Shown here one piece after another: positions 8,258 through 18,553 of a stretch of DNA of 64,000 nucleotides. Within the stretch, counting starts at the first letter, position 1; each line of letters begins with the position of its first letter. A model generated the notes under the pieces. The model made no database searches and had not been told where the DNA came from. It saw only the letters and a list, made by a program, of their open reading frames with translations. The translations under genes and the position numbers were made by a program. Source of the DNA: Streptomyces tendae (GTDB lineage Bacteria; Actinomycetota; Actinomycetes; Streptomycetales; Streptomycetaceae); assembly GCF_014650435.1 (NCBI RefSeq), contig NZ_BMUY01000005.1, positions 1 through 64,000 on the forward strand. Reading direction: 5' to 3'.

Positions 8258-8790
8258 GGCCCCGGCCAGGACCCGGGGTCGTGTCGAGGGCCCGTGGCGC
8301 AGGTCCAGCTTCTGACCGGCGGGAGCCGGAAGGCCACTTCCAGGCGCAGGGTGCCCGGCGCCGTGACCGCTGCATCCCGCGTCCGGCATGAGGGGTGAAT
8401 GCTCCGTCGGCGCGACCGCGCCGACGCTCGCGCGAGCATGTGTTCGTCAGGGGCGAGCGGCGGCCCCGTGAGGCAGGAGTCGGCGTTCGACAGATCCTGC
8501 GCTCTGGCCGTATCTGCCAGATCGGTTTACCTGGCCGCTCCAGTCGTCGCCTCGCGTGACCTTCGCGGCCGCAAGGTCGATACTGCCCTGGAGGACTCTT
8601 GTCGGCTGCAGTCGACTTGCCACGAAGACCTGACGGCACGTCACCGAAGTCGGCATTGAGTCAGCATCAGTACCGCCAGAGACCGCTCACGACCGCCCCG
8701 GACCGCCAAGATCGCGAACTGCCCAACCCTGCTCTGACCTGCAAGAACACAGGCCAAAGGCCCATCTGCAAACCTGCCTAGGAGATACCC
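8258..8790. other. Intergenic region upstream of dhaK, 533 bp
   Basis: No protein frame with both a ribosome site and Streptomyces codon bias. It must hold the dhaK promoter. I see no clear operator palindrome. An 86-codon plus-strand frame at 8399-8659 was considered and not accepted. Confidence 0.5.
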
Positions 8791-9783
8791 TTGAGGATGC
8801 TCATCAACGTCCCCGAGACCGTCGTCGCGGACGCGTTGCGCGGTATGGCGGCCGCCCATCCCGAGTTGACCGTGGACGTCGAGAACCGGGTGATCGTGCG
8901 GCGGGACGCCCCCGTGGCCGGGCAGGTCGCCCTGGTCTCGGGAGGCGGTTCCGGGCACGAACCGCTGCACGGCGGGTTCGTGGGGCCCGGCATGCTGTCG
9001 GCCGCCTGTCCGGGTGAGGTATTCACCTCGCCAGTGCCGGACCAGATGGTCAGGGCCGCGGCCGCCGTGGACAGCGGAGCCGGGGTGCTCTTCGTCGTCA
9101 AGAACTACACCGGTGACGTGCTCAACTTCGACATGGCCGCCGAACTGGCCGAGGACGAGGGCATCCAGGTGGCGAAGGTGCTGGTCAACGACGACGTGGC
9201 GGTGACGGACAGCCTCTACACAGCCGGCCGGCGCGGCACGGGGGCGACCCTGTTCGTCGAGAAGATCGCCGGGGCGGCGGCACGGGAGGGCCGGCCGCTG
9301 GAGCAGGTGGAGGCGATCGCCCGCCGGGTGAACGACAGCTCGCGCAGTTTCGGGGTGGCCCTCAGCGCGGTCACCACCCCGGCCAAGGGCAGCCCCACCT
9401 TCGACCTCCCCTCCGGCGAGCTGGAACTGGGCATCGGCATCCACGGGGAGCCCGGCCGGGAGCGGCGGCCGATGATGACCTCGGGCGAGATCGCCGAGGC
9501 AGCGGTGGACGCGGTACTGACCGACCTCGCCCCGCGCAACCCCGTCCTGGTCCTGGTCAACGGCATGGGTGCCACGCCGCTCCTCGAGCTGTACGGCTTC
9601 AACGCCGAGGTGCAGCGCGTACTGGGCGAGCGGGGCGTCGCCGTCGCCCGCACCCTCGTCGGGAACTACGTCACCTCCCTCGACATGGCCGGCGCCTCGG
9701 TCACCCTGTGCGAGATCGACGAGGAACTGCTCGGGCTGTGGGACGCGCCGGTCAGCACCCCGGGCCTGCGCTGGGGCATGTGA
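8791..9783 (+). CDS. dhaK: Dihydroxyacetone kinase subunit DhaK
   Basis: 330 residues. This subunit binds dihydroxyacetone covalently as a hemiaminal through a conserved histidine, and DhaL-ADP then phosphorylates it. His218 in GIGIHGEPG matches that residue. The substrate pocket SGGGSGHEPLH lies at about residues 50-60. TTG 8791 gives the family start (M-R-M-L-I-N-V) with GGAG six bases upstream; an internal ATG at 8797 is less well spaced. It is the first gene of dhaKLM, feeding glycerol-derived dihydroxyacetone into glycolysis at the expense of PEP. Confidence 0.95.
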   Translation: MRMLINVPETVVADALRGMAAAHPELTVDVENRVIVRRDAPVAGQVALVSGGGSGHEPLHGGFVGPGMLSAACPGEVFTSPVPDQMVRAAAAVDSGAGVLFVVKNYTGDVLNFDMAAELAEDEGIQVAKVLVNDDVAVTDSLYTAGRRGTGATLFVEKIAGAAAREGRPLEQVEAIARRVNDSSRSFGVALSAVTTPAKGSPTFDLPSGELELGIGIHGEPGRERRPMMTSGEIAEAAVDAVLTDLAPRNPVLVLVNGMGATPLLELYGFNAEVQRVLGERGVAVARTLVGNYVTSLDMAGASVTLCEIDEELLGLWDAPVSTPGLRWGM

Positions 9784-9831
9784 CGGCGGGCGGGGGAGAA
9801 TCGCGACGTACCTACCAGGCAAGGAGATCCT

Positions 9832-10431
9832 GTGCTCGACGCCGACTTCTTCCGCCGTTGGATGACGGCGGCCACCGCGCTGGTCGACCGCGAGGCGGAA
9901 CGGCTCACCGCCCTCGACTCACCCATCGGCGACGCCGACCACGGCAGCAATCTCCAGCGCGGGTTCAGGGCCGTGGCCGCCACGCTGGACAAGGAGGCAC
10001 CCGACACTCCCGGCGCCGTTCTGGTCCTCGCCGGGCGGCAGCTCATCTCCACGGTCGGCGGCGCCTCGGGACCCCTGTACGGGACGCTGCTGCGCCGTAC
10101 CGGCAAGGCGCTCGGGGACTTCGCGGAGGTGAGCGCGGAGCAGCTGGCCGAGGCGTTCCGGGCGGGCGTGGACGCGGTCCGGACGCTCGGCGGTGCCGCC
10201 CCGGGGGACAAGACGATGGTGGACGCGCTGGTGCCCGCCGTGGACGCCCTGGGCGACTCCTTCACCGCGGCCCGTACGGCGGCCGTGGAGGGGGCCGAGG
10301 CGACCACGCCCATGCAGGCCCGCAAGGGCAGGGCGAGCTATCTGGGCGAGCGCAGCATCGGACACCAGGACCCTGGGGCGACCTCGGCCGCCCTGCTCTT
10401 CGTGGCGCTGGAGGAGACCGCCGGTGAGTGA
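9832..10431 (+). CDS. dhaL: Dihydroxyacetone kinase ADP-binding subunit DhaL
   Basis: 199 residues, normal for DhaL. IGDADHGSN near residue 25-35 supplies Asp ligands for the Mg-ADP cluster, and GGASGPLYGTLL follows. DhaL keeps its nucleotide bound and is rephosphorylated by DhaM. GTG 9832 is preceded by AAGGAG with a 5-base spacer. It lies 48 bp after dhaK, and its last 8 bases overlap dhaM. Confidence 0.95.
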   Translation: MLDADFFRRWMTAATALVDREAERLTALDSPIGDADHGSNLQRGFRAVAATLDKEAPDTPGAVLVLAGRQLISTVGGASGPLYGTLLRRTGKALGDFAEVSAEQLAEAFRAGVDAVRTLGGAAPGDKTMVDALVPAVDALGDSFTAARTAAVEGAEATTPMQARKGRASYLGERSIGHQDPGATSAALLFVALEETAGE

Positions 10432-10834
10432 TGACAAGCTGGTGGGGATCGTGCTGGTGTCCCACAGCGCCGAGGTCGCCGGGTCGGTGGCGGAGCTGGC
10501 GAAGGCCCTGTCGGGCGGTGCCGGGGCGGTGGCCGTCGCCCCGGCGGGCGGTACCGCGTCCGGGGAGTTCGGGACCAGTTCGGAACTGGTCGCGGCGGCC
10601 GCCGCGTCCGTGGACCGGGGCGCGGGCGTCGCCGTCCTCACCGACCTGGGCAGTGCGGTGCTCACCGTGAAGGCGCTGCTCGCCGAGGGCGACGAACTGC
10701 CGGATAACACCCGTCTGGTGGACGCGCCCTTCGTCGAGGGCGCGGTGGCGGCGGTCGTCACGGCCTCGACGGGCGCCGACCTCGCGGCCGTGGAGGCGGC
10801 GGCCGCTGAGGCGTACTCCTACCGGAAGGTCTGA
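10424..10834 (+). CDS. dhaM: PTS-dependent dihydroxyacetone phosphotransferase subunit DhaM (EIIA domain only)
   Basis: 136 residues comprising a single EIIA-mannose-like domain. VLVSHSAEVAGSV carries the phospho-accepting His14, and GGTASGEFGTS and VLTDLGSAVLT follow. It passes phosphate from HPr to DhaL, so the kinase is PEP-dependent. Unlike the E. coli protein it has no fused HPr or EI-like domains, so it must rely on the general PTS proteins. GTG 10424 overlaps the dhaL stop by 8 bases, indicating translational coupling. Confidence 0.93.
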   Translation: MSDDKLVGIVLVSHSAEVAGSVAELAKALSGGAGAVAVAPAGGTASGEFGTSSELVAAAAASVDRGAGVAVLTDLGSAVLTVKALLAEGDELPDNTRLVDAPFVEGAVAAVVTASTGADLAAVEAAAAEAYSYRKV

Positions 10835-10890
10835 CCGGGCGGGCGCGCGGCGGGGCGCGGCGGCGGGCCGGCCGCGAGACCCCGCCCGGC

Positions 10891-10960
10891 CCGCTCAGTC
10901 CCCCGGCCCGCTCAGTCCCCCGGCCTTGTTGCTCAGTGCTCCCGCCCGCTCAGTGCCCGT
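10891..10960. repeat. Short GC-rich direct repeats between dhaM and the chitosanase gene
   Basis: The unit CCCGCTCAGT recurs four times with CCCCCGG between the first copies. It sits at the junction of two convergent genes and overlaps the last codons of the minus-strand gene. It looks like slippage-prone sequence. Confidence 0.6.
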
Positions 10961-11804
10961 CCACGAACCGCCGCGCCAGCCGCTCCCCCGCCTTCTCGGC
11001 CGCGGCGGTGTCCTCGATGGGTTCGACCTCGCTGCCCTTGAAGACGATGTACGTGACGTCGGAGGCCACGCCGCCGCCCTCGGGATCCGCCGGGATGTCG
11101 AGGGCGCGTGCGGCGGCGTAGGAGGCCTCGCCGATCAGGTCGCTCGGGCCGACGTCGCCGACGACCGCGTACCGGACCCGGTCCCCGTGGACGAGGGCCG
11201 CGAGCGATCCGCCGCGGACGTCGTCTTCGCGGTGGTCCCAGGTGTCGCTGGGTCCGGGCACGACGACGTAGGGCAGGCGTTCGGCGTCCAGCGGGCGGCC
11301 GTCCGAGTCCGTGAAGGCGGTGGCGGGGCTGAAGTGCGGGTCGGTGCGGGCATTGCACTTGTCGCCGGGCCGGCCGTCGCAGTCGACGTCCAGGTCCGCC
11401 TTCCAGTACACGGCGTCCCGTGTACCGCACACCGGGATGTCCGCCGGTGCTCCCGCGTCGCTGCGGTAGCGCCCGCGCGAGACGGGGTCGCAGTCCCGCA
11501 CGCCGGCCAGCAGGTCGGCGGCGCGGACGGGCTCCTCGCCGCCGTCCCGCCGCGGAGGGTCCCCGGCCCGCGCGTCGGGCCCGACGCGCGAGGGGGACGC
11601 GGACGGTCCGGCCGGAACGCGCGGAACGGGGCCGATCCGGACTCCGGACCGGCCCGCGCGCAGGGCCCCGGTCCGGTCCGGGGCACCGGGCAGCAGGATC
11701 CGCGCCGACGGGTCGGGACGCGGCACCGGCGGAGCGTCGGGGAACGTCGTGGGGGCGAGCAGGGCGGCGCTGGCCGCGACCAGTGTCAGCGACTGGACAC
11801 GCAC
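10950..11804 (-). CDS. Secreted GH75 chitosanase
   Basis: 284 residues. A short signal peptide (MRVQSLTLVAASAALLA) is followed by a Pro/Arg-rich linker to about residue 80. The catalytic domain has the GH75 hallmarks YWKADLDVDCDG and KCNARTDPHFSPATAF near its start, then GGSLAALVHGD, YAVVGDVGPSDLIGEASY and TYIVFKG. The Asp and Glu in the first and last blocks fit the expected catalytic positions. GH75 enzymes cleave chitosan outside the cell. GTG 11804 has GAGGAGAGG seven bases upstream and makes the signal peptide start naturally; the frame is open 21 codons further. Confidence 0.88.
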   Translation of the reverse strand: MRVQSLTLVAASAALLAPTTFPDAPPVPRPDPSARILLPGAPDRTGALRAGRSGVRIGPVPRVPAGPSASPSRVGPDARAGDPPRRDGGEEPVRAADLLAGVRDCDPVSRGRYRSDAGAPADIPVCGTRDAVYWKADLDVDCDGRPGDKCNARTDPHFSPATAFTDSDGRPLDAERLPYVVVPGPSDTWDHREDDVRGGSLAALVHGDRVRYAVVGDVGPSDLIGEASYAAARALDIPADPEGGGVASDVTYIVFKGSEVEPIEDTAAAEKAGERLARRFVDGH

Positions 11805-12205
11805 GATGTGGCCTCTCCTCGGGGACATGGACGGACACTCGGCCCCATCTGTCCCCGAATCGCCCACGCGCCCACCTTTTGCAGGGCCAGACGGTGCACG
11901 CCCGCCGTGCGCTCCGTGCCTCGGGGGTGCGCGACCGGGGGCGGGCGGGCGGGGGCCTGTTCCGGCTCCGGCCCGCCCGGCCGCCCGCGACGGCGCGGGA
12001 ATGGCGACGACAGCGGTCCACGCGCCATCGGCCGGAACTCCCCCGTTCTCGCCGGGAGTTCGGCCGTCAGGTGACTCAGCATACGTAACCCTCCCGAGTG
12101 ACCGTCACCCACGGCCCTCTTGATGTGACCGCGTCACAGGCGTCATATTGGTCCGGACCTTTACAGTCATCGCGTCGAAGCCGGCGCCACCCGGGAGGCA
12201 GAGCC
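11805..12205. promoter_or_regulatory. Divergent control region between chitosanase and FN3 lipoprotein genes
   Basis: 401 bp without a gene. From 12096 the sequence is rich in palindromes: GTGACCGTCAC (12098-12108), the 15-bp TGTGACCGCGTCACA (12124-12138) and the DasR-like ATTGGTCCGGACCTTT (12147-12162). No -10/-35 pair is obvious. Confidence 0.5.
12147..12162 (+). promoter_or_regulatory. DasR-like (dre) palindrome
   Basis: ATTGGTCCGGACCTTT against the DasR consensus ACTGGTCTAGACCACT keeps TGGTC...GACC; the two central bases and part of the right flank differ. DasR controls chitin and N-acetylglucosamine genes in Streptomyces, which suits a neighbouring chitosanase. It lies 44 bp before the FN3 gene start and 343 bp before the chitosanase start. 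Confidence 0.4.
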
Positions 12206-13201
12206 GTGCGCGAGGTCCCCGTGCTTCCTCTCCCCCTCCCGCGCCGGTGCGCCCTGCTCTGCGGGGCGCTGCTCCTGCTCACGTCCTGCGGCTGGGGCTC
12301 GGCCCAGGACGGTGACGGGGACGGCGGAGGGCTGCCCGCGGTGCCCACGGGCGTCACCGCCGAGGCCGGCAGCGCGACGACGGTGCACGTGATGTGGAAC
12401 GCGGTCGACGACGTGCGGACCTACGAGGTGTACCGGGGCGGCACCCTGGTGAAGGAGGTGCCGGCGGCCGAGCGGATGGTGGACGTCACCCGGCTGCGCC
12501 CCTCGACGTCGTACGTCTTCACCGTGCGGGCCCGGGACGCCGACGGGCGGCTCGGGCCGCGCAGCCGGGAGGTTCGGGCGACCACTCCCGCCGAGGTGGC
12601 CGACGACTCCGCTCCGACCCGCCCGGGGAACGTCCACGGCCGGGCGGCGGGCAGCCGGGCCGTCCAGCTCACCTGGACGGCCGCGAAGGACGACCGCGGC
12701 GTGGTGTCGTACGACGTCTACCAGGGCGACACCAAGGTCCACAGCGTCGGCGGCGGTCAGACGGCGGCCGTGGTCACGGGACTGCGGGCGGGCACCCGCT
12801 ACGCGTTCACCGTGCGGGCGCGGGACGCCGCCGACAACGTCTCCCCCGCGGGCGCCGCCGTCCGGCTCACCACCCCGGGCACCGACGACGGGCGCGCCAC
12901 CGCCCCCACGGAGCTGCGCGCCGCCTCCCACCGGGCCGACGGGGCCTACTACCTCGACCTGTCCTGGGTCCCGCCGCGCACCGAGACGCCGGTGACCGAG
13001 TACCAGATCCACCTGGACGGCCGTGCGGCGACCTCGCTGGTCTACGGCGCCGACGCGCCGCGCGACCGCGCCGAGTACAGCTTCTACGCCGGGCGCGAGG
13101 CCGGGGTCGTGCACCGGGTGCGGATCCGGGCGAGGCTGGCCGACGGAACCTGGGGCGGCTTCTCGGCGGAGCGGAAGGTGACCACGGGCGCCGACCGGTG
13201 A
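12206..13201 (+). CDS. Fibronectin type III domain lipoprotein
   Basis: 331 residues. The lipoprotein signal ends at LLTSC (Cys28). Two fibronectin III repeats follow at about residues 45-135 and 145-235, each with a TYEVYRGG/SYDVYQGD strand and an S/TRYxFTVRARD strand. A third, more divergent beta domain runs to the end (VTEYQIHLDG, VHRVRIRARL). There is no catalytic domain. Such proteins usually display or bind polysaccharide at the cell surface. GTG 12206 is preceded by GGGAGG at seven bases. It is divergent from the chitosanase with the DasR-like site in between, suggesting a chitosan-related role by context. Confidence 0.88.
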   Translation: MREVPVLPLPLPRRCALLCGALLLLTSCGWGSAQDGDGDGGGLPAVPTGVTAEAGSATTVHVMWNAVDDVRTYEVYRGGTLVKEVPAAERMVDVTRLRPSTSYVFTVRARDADGRLGPRSREVRATTPAEVADDSAPTRPGNVHGRAAGSRAVQLTWTAAKDDRGVVSYDVYQGDTKVHSVGGGQTAAVVTGLRAGTRYAFTVRARDAADNVSPAGAAVRLTTPGTDDGRATAPTELRAASHRADGAYYLDLSWVPPRTETPVTEYQIHLDGRAATSLVYGADAPRDRAEYSFYAGREAGVVHRVRIRARLADGTWGGFSAERKVTTGADR

Positions 13202-13207
13202 GCTGAC

Positions 13208-13225
13208 GCCCGGTCGGCCCCGGGC
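13208..13225 (+). terminator. GC hairpin after the FN3 gene
   Basis: GCCCGG (13208-13213) pairs with CCGGGC (13220-13225) around TCGGCC, starting 6 bases after the stop. No U-run, so the assignment is tentative. Confidence 0.4.
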
Positions 13226-13373
13226 CTGCCCGGGGGAACACGTCACCTGGCCGGTCGCGCTCCGCATGCGGGGGTGGCCGGTGCCCTGTTGGCTGCCAGA
13301 GGGGGCACGGGTGTTCCCGATCCCGGCGGCGCAAGGGATGTACCGCCGACCGTGCCGCCGGAGGGCAGTCCAC

Positions 13374-13931
13374 ATGCGCATCTCATCGCCACTTCTCCGC
13401 TCCGGCGCCACCGTGGCGGCCGCCGCCGCGCTGCCCGTCGCCCTGGCCGCCGGACCGGCCGCGGCGGGACCGGGGATCTCCGTGAGCACCACCGGGACCA
13501 CGGTGTCGGTCACGACCACGGCCTGCGCCCAGCTCAACGGCAGTTGGGGCACGGCCTCGCTGCTGACCAGCAGTCAGCGGGACTTCGCCCAGGGGCGTCA
13601 GGTGGCGCTGTCCGGCAGTGCTTCGAACCAGTCCGCGGCCTGGTCGGGAATCTCGCCGGGCACCTACACGGTGATCGTCATGTGCTCGAACAACAGCACC
13701 GCGGGCACCCAGACGGTGATCGTCTCCTCGGCCCCCTCCCCTTCGCCCTCGCCCAGCCGGTCCGCCACCCCGTCCCCGTCCGCGTCGCCCGGCGGCGTCA
13801 TGGGCGGCCTCGGCGGTGCCGTCCAGGACTACGGCACGGCCACCCTGGTGGCGGGCGGCGCGCTGGTGGGGGCGGGCGTCATCGCCGCGGCCTGGTTCCT
13901 GCGCCGCCGCGCGAAGCCGTACCGGTTCTGA
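13374..13931 (+). CDS. Secreted surface protein with C-terminal membrane anchor, unknown function
   Basis: 185 residues. Signal peptide at residues 1-32 (ends AGPAAAGPG), then a Ser/Thr-rich domain of about 85 residues with two Cys (TTACAQLNG and VIVMCSNNS) that could form one disulfide. A PSPSPSPS-type wall-spanning linker (about 122-142), a hydrophobic segment (TATLVAGGALVGAGVIAAAWF) and the basic tail RRRAKPYRF complete it. There is no LPxTG motif, so it is a membrane rather than sortase anchor. ATG 13374 follows GGAGGG. I do not recognise the family. Confidence 0.8.
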   Translation: MRISSPLLRSGATVAAAAALPVALAAGPAAAGPGISVSTTGTTVSVTTTACAQLNGSWGTASLLTSSQRDFAQGRQVALSGSASNQSAAWSGISPGTYTVIVMCSNNSTAGTQTVIVSSAPSPSPSPSRSATPSPSASPGGVMGGLGGAVQDYGTATLVAGGALVGAGVIAAAWFLRRRAKPYRF

Positions 13932-13974
13932 GGCGTACCGGTTCTGAGCCGACGCCTCACTGGCCGCGGGCCGG

Positions 13975-14526
13975 TCAGGCCGGTTCGTCGCCGGGGAGTT
14001 CGGCGAACTCCGCCAGCGCGTGTCCGAGCCACTGGGTCCAGAAGGTCTCCAGGTCGATGCCGGCCCGCAGCACCAGGTGCCGCAGCCGGTCCTCGGTGCT
14101 GTCCCGGCCGGGCGGGAAGTCGCGCCGCTCGATCTCCTCGTACTCGGCCAACTGCCGCTCGTGCAGCTCGAGATGGCGCCGCAGGTCCGCCTCGACACCG
14201 GCGGTGCCGACCACGGCGGCGGCACGCAGCCGCAGCAGCATGGTGTCGCGCAGGGGCTTGGGGTCCTGCGGGGTCGCGGTCCAGCGGGAGAGTTCGGCGC
14301 GGCCGGCGGGCAGGACCTCGTACGACTTCTTCTGCCCGCGGGCCGGCTGCTGGTCGGGCAGGGCACGGATCAGGCCCTGTGTCTCCAGTTTTCCCAGCTC
14401 GCGGTAGATCTGCTGGTGCGTCGCCGACCAGAAGTAGCCGATCGACCTGTCGAACCGGCGGGTCAGCTCCAGCCCCGACGACGGCTTTTCGACCAGGGCG
14501 GTGAGGATCGCGTGCGGGAGTGACAT
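13975..14526 (-). CDS. PadR-family transcriptional regulator
   Basis: 183 residues. Residues 1-80 form the PadR winged helix (start MSLPHAILTALVEKPSSGLEL, then THQQIYRELGKLETQGLI). The C-terminal half is the four-helix effector/dimer domain seen in the longer PadR-s1/Vir-type members (LRRHLELHERQLAEYEEIE). It lies 124 bp downstream of, and on the same strand as, the FadH-like reductase gene. It could be read from that promoter and may control it, though the palindrome upstream of the reductase looks more MarR-like. Confidence 0.9.
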   Translation of the reverse strand: MSLPHAILTALVEKPSSGLELTRRFDRSIGYFWSATHQQIYRELGKLETQGLIRALPDQQPARGQKKSYEVLPAGRAELSRWTATPQDPKPLRDTMLLRLRAAAVVGTAGVEADLRRHLELHERQLAEYEEIERRDFPPGRDSTEDRLRHLVLRAGIDLETFWTQWLGHALAEFAELPGDEPA

Positions 14527-14650
14527 GGCCTCATCCTAGGGACGGCCCGCCCGGCCGCCCTGTCTCCGTCCACACGGCGCCCGGTCATCGTCCACCCGCC
14601 GCCCGGTCCGCTGCCCGGCCTCCCTCCCCCCCGCCGCTCGCGCCCTTCCC

Positions 14651-16747
<2,097 letters not shown>

Positions 16748-16778
16748 GCACACCTCACCGCCCACGGAGGGACCCGGG

Positions 16779-17150
16779 TCAGCGACTCTCGAGCCGTACG
16801 TGCAGCTCGCGCTCCTGGTCTCCGGATGCCTGGCTCAGGTCGTGCACGGTGAACAGGGAGTCCAGGGTGGTGCGGAGCCTCTCGATCGCCCAGTAGCCGC
16901 CCTGCGCGTCGGCCTCCACGGAGGCCCCGAGCCGGGCGGGGTCGCACTCGCCCGGCTGCTCGTCGGCCACGTCGAAGGTGCCGAGCCACACGGTCGGGCG
17001 CACCTCGTCGTACTCCCGGGTCACGTCGCCCGTGTGCCGGTCGGAGGAGAAGCACGCGCACAGGGTGTCGAACACGGTCCGGGCGTCCTCCTTGCTGCAT
17101 CCGCTCAGCTCCACCGAGACGGACTCCGGATGCAGTCGCTCACCGTCCAT
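16779..17150 (-). CDS. Hypothetical protein, 123 residues
   Basis: Acidic soluble protein beginning MDGERLHPESVSVELSGC and ending RELHVRLESR, with no signal peptide or membrane segment. Conserved-looking patches are CSKEDARTVFDTLCACF and VTREYDEVRPTVWLGTFDV. ATG 17150 has GGGAG eight bases upstream. It shares the minus strand with the reductase but is separated from it by the 38-bp palindrome, so the two are probably transcribed separately. No function is assigned. Confidence 0.7.
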   Translation of the reverse strand: MDGERLHPESVSVELSGCSKEDARTVFDTLCACFSSDRHTGDVTREYDEVRPTVWLGTFDVADEQPGECDPARLGASVEADAQGGYWAIERLRTTLDSLFTVHDLSQASGDQERELHVRLESR

Positions 17151-17256
17151 CGTGATCGCTCCCTCTCGTGGTCGTGACCGAAACGGCTCTCGCCGATACC
17201 ACCAGAAAAGCACCACCGGCGGCCCGGCGCGAAGGCGCCGGGGCCGGACCGCGGGG

Positions 17257-18153
17257 TCAGCTCCGCGTGAACCGGTACGTCTTGCTGTCGGTGAGCACAC
17301 AGAAACCGGGGGACACGACGATCACGCGCAGGGTGCCGGTGCGCCGGTCGTAGTCGATGCCCTCCGCCTCGAAGTCGCCGGAGCAGGCGCTGCGCAGGGG
17401 GAGCTGCCGCAGCGCGGTGACGTGTCCGCTCACGTCGGCGGTGCCGTTCGGTGCCGCGGACAGGTCGATGCGCAGCAGCGGCTTGGTGATGCCGAAGAGC
17501 GTGCCCTCCGGGTCGTCGGAGGAGCACAGCAGCGTGGTGGCGTCCAGGAAGTCGCAGCCCTGGACGTCGCGCACGGCGTGGTCCAGGTGGACGGTGGCCG
17601 CCTGCGGGAGGTTCGCCGAGGGCGAGGTGGCCGGGTTGACGCCGGGGGTCGGGAAGACCAGCAGCCGGTTCATGGTGCCCCACTCCCCCGCCAGCATCCA
17701 CTGCCCGTCGGGCGAGAGGGCGGACCACGAGTTGTTCAGCGCCTCGCCCGGGCTCAGCGTGTGCACGTACTCCGCCCAGCTCCCGTCCGGTGCCTGCACG
17801 CGGAACATCTTCGTGTTCCCGTCGTCGCGCTGGTACGGCTCGACGTAGTGGCCGTCGTAGGAGGCGTCGGGGTCGCCGACGTGGTTCCAGCCGCGGGTGC
17901 TGAGGCCGAGCGGGATGGTGCCGATGCCGGTGTAGCGGTTGGGGCTGCCGGCCGGGACCTCCACCGAGGCCAGGCCCTGGCTCTCGGTCAGCGGGTCGGC
18001 GCGGTCGGAGCCCACCTCGGTCCAGGTGTCGGCGGCCCGGGCACCGGCGACATGGGCGTCCGCCGCCGCCGGACCCGCGAGGGCGAGGGAGAGGGCGAGG
18101 ACGGCGAGACCGGTCAGGGCGGCGTGACAACGTTGCCGGGCGCGCAGGGGCAT
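17257..18153 (-). CDS. Secreted protein of unknown function
   Basis: 298 residues with a clear signal peptide (residues 1-32, ending LALAGPAAADA). The mature part contains repeated short beta-rich blocks (NSWSALSPDGQWMLAGEWG, MNRLLVFPTPGV, FEAEGIDYDRRTGTLRVIVV) that resemble blades of a beta-propeller. Several Cys (GCDFLD, LLCSSDD, RSACSGDF, GFCVL) suggest disulfides. GAGGAG precedes the ATG. I know no family name, and context gives no role. Confidence 0.78.
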   Translation of the reverse strand: MPLRARQRCHAALTGLAVLALSLALAGPAAADAHVAGARAADTWTEVGSDRADPLTESQGLASVEVPAGSPNRYTGIGTIPLGLSTRGWNHVGDPDASYDGHYVEPYQRDDGNTKMFRVQAPDGSWAEYVHTLSPGEALNNSWSALSPDGQWMLAGEWGTMNRLLVFPTPGVNPATSPSANLPQAATVHLDHAVRDVQGCDFLDATTLLCSSDDPEGTLFGITKPLLRIDLSAAPNGTADVSGHVTALRQLPLRSACSGDFEAEGIDYDRRTGTLRVIVVSPGFCVLTDSKTYRFTRS

Positions 18154-18282
18154 GGGGGCTCCTCGGTGGGGGTGGGTGGCCGGGCGGCAGGGGCGGGGGT
18201 CGGGGCACTCGGCGCACAGTCTGGACCGTCCACTGGGTCATGTACAGACCAACTCTGGACGCGCTCGGCGCTCGGCATGACC

Positions 18283-18425
18283 GCCCCCGGTCCCGCCGCG
18301 CACGTTCCCTACGACGGCCCCGGTCCCGCCGGGCACGCCCCCTTGCGACGCCCCTGGTCCCACCCGGCACGCCCCGTGCGGCGCCCCTGGCCCCACCGGG
18401 CCCGTCCCGTGCGGCGCTACCCGGC
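18283..18425. repeat. Degenerate GC-rich tandem repeats
   Basis: Four to five imperfect copies of a unit of about 30 bp built on CGGCCCCGGTCCCGCCGGGCAC lie upstream of the SpoIIE-type gene, within a 400-bp gene-free stretch (18154-18553). Neither strand gives a convincing protein. Confidence 0.55.
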
Positions 18426-18553
18426 CCGCGGGGAGATGCTGGGAGGGGACGGCGGAGCCTTGACGAACCGGCCCTGTGCGCGGTGGAACGCGGTAGAACA
18501 AGGGGATCGGCCTCGAAGGCGTGGCGCGTCGAACGGCGAAGGCGGGGCGTGGG

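Noticed and set aside
8399..8659. 86-codon frame in the dhaK upstream spacer
   Set aside because: No ribosome site, weak codon bias and no recognisable motif.
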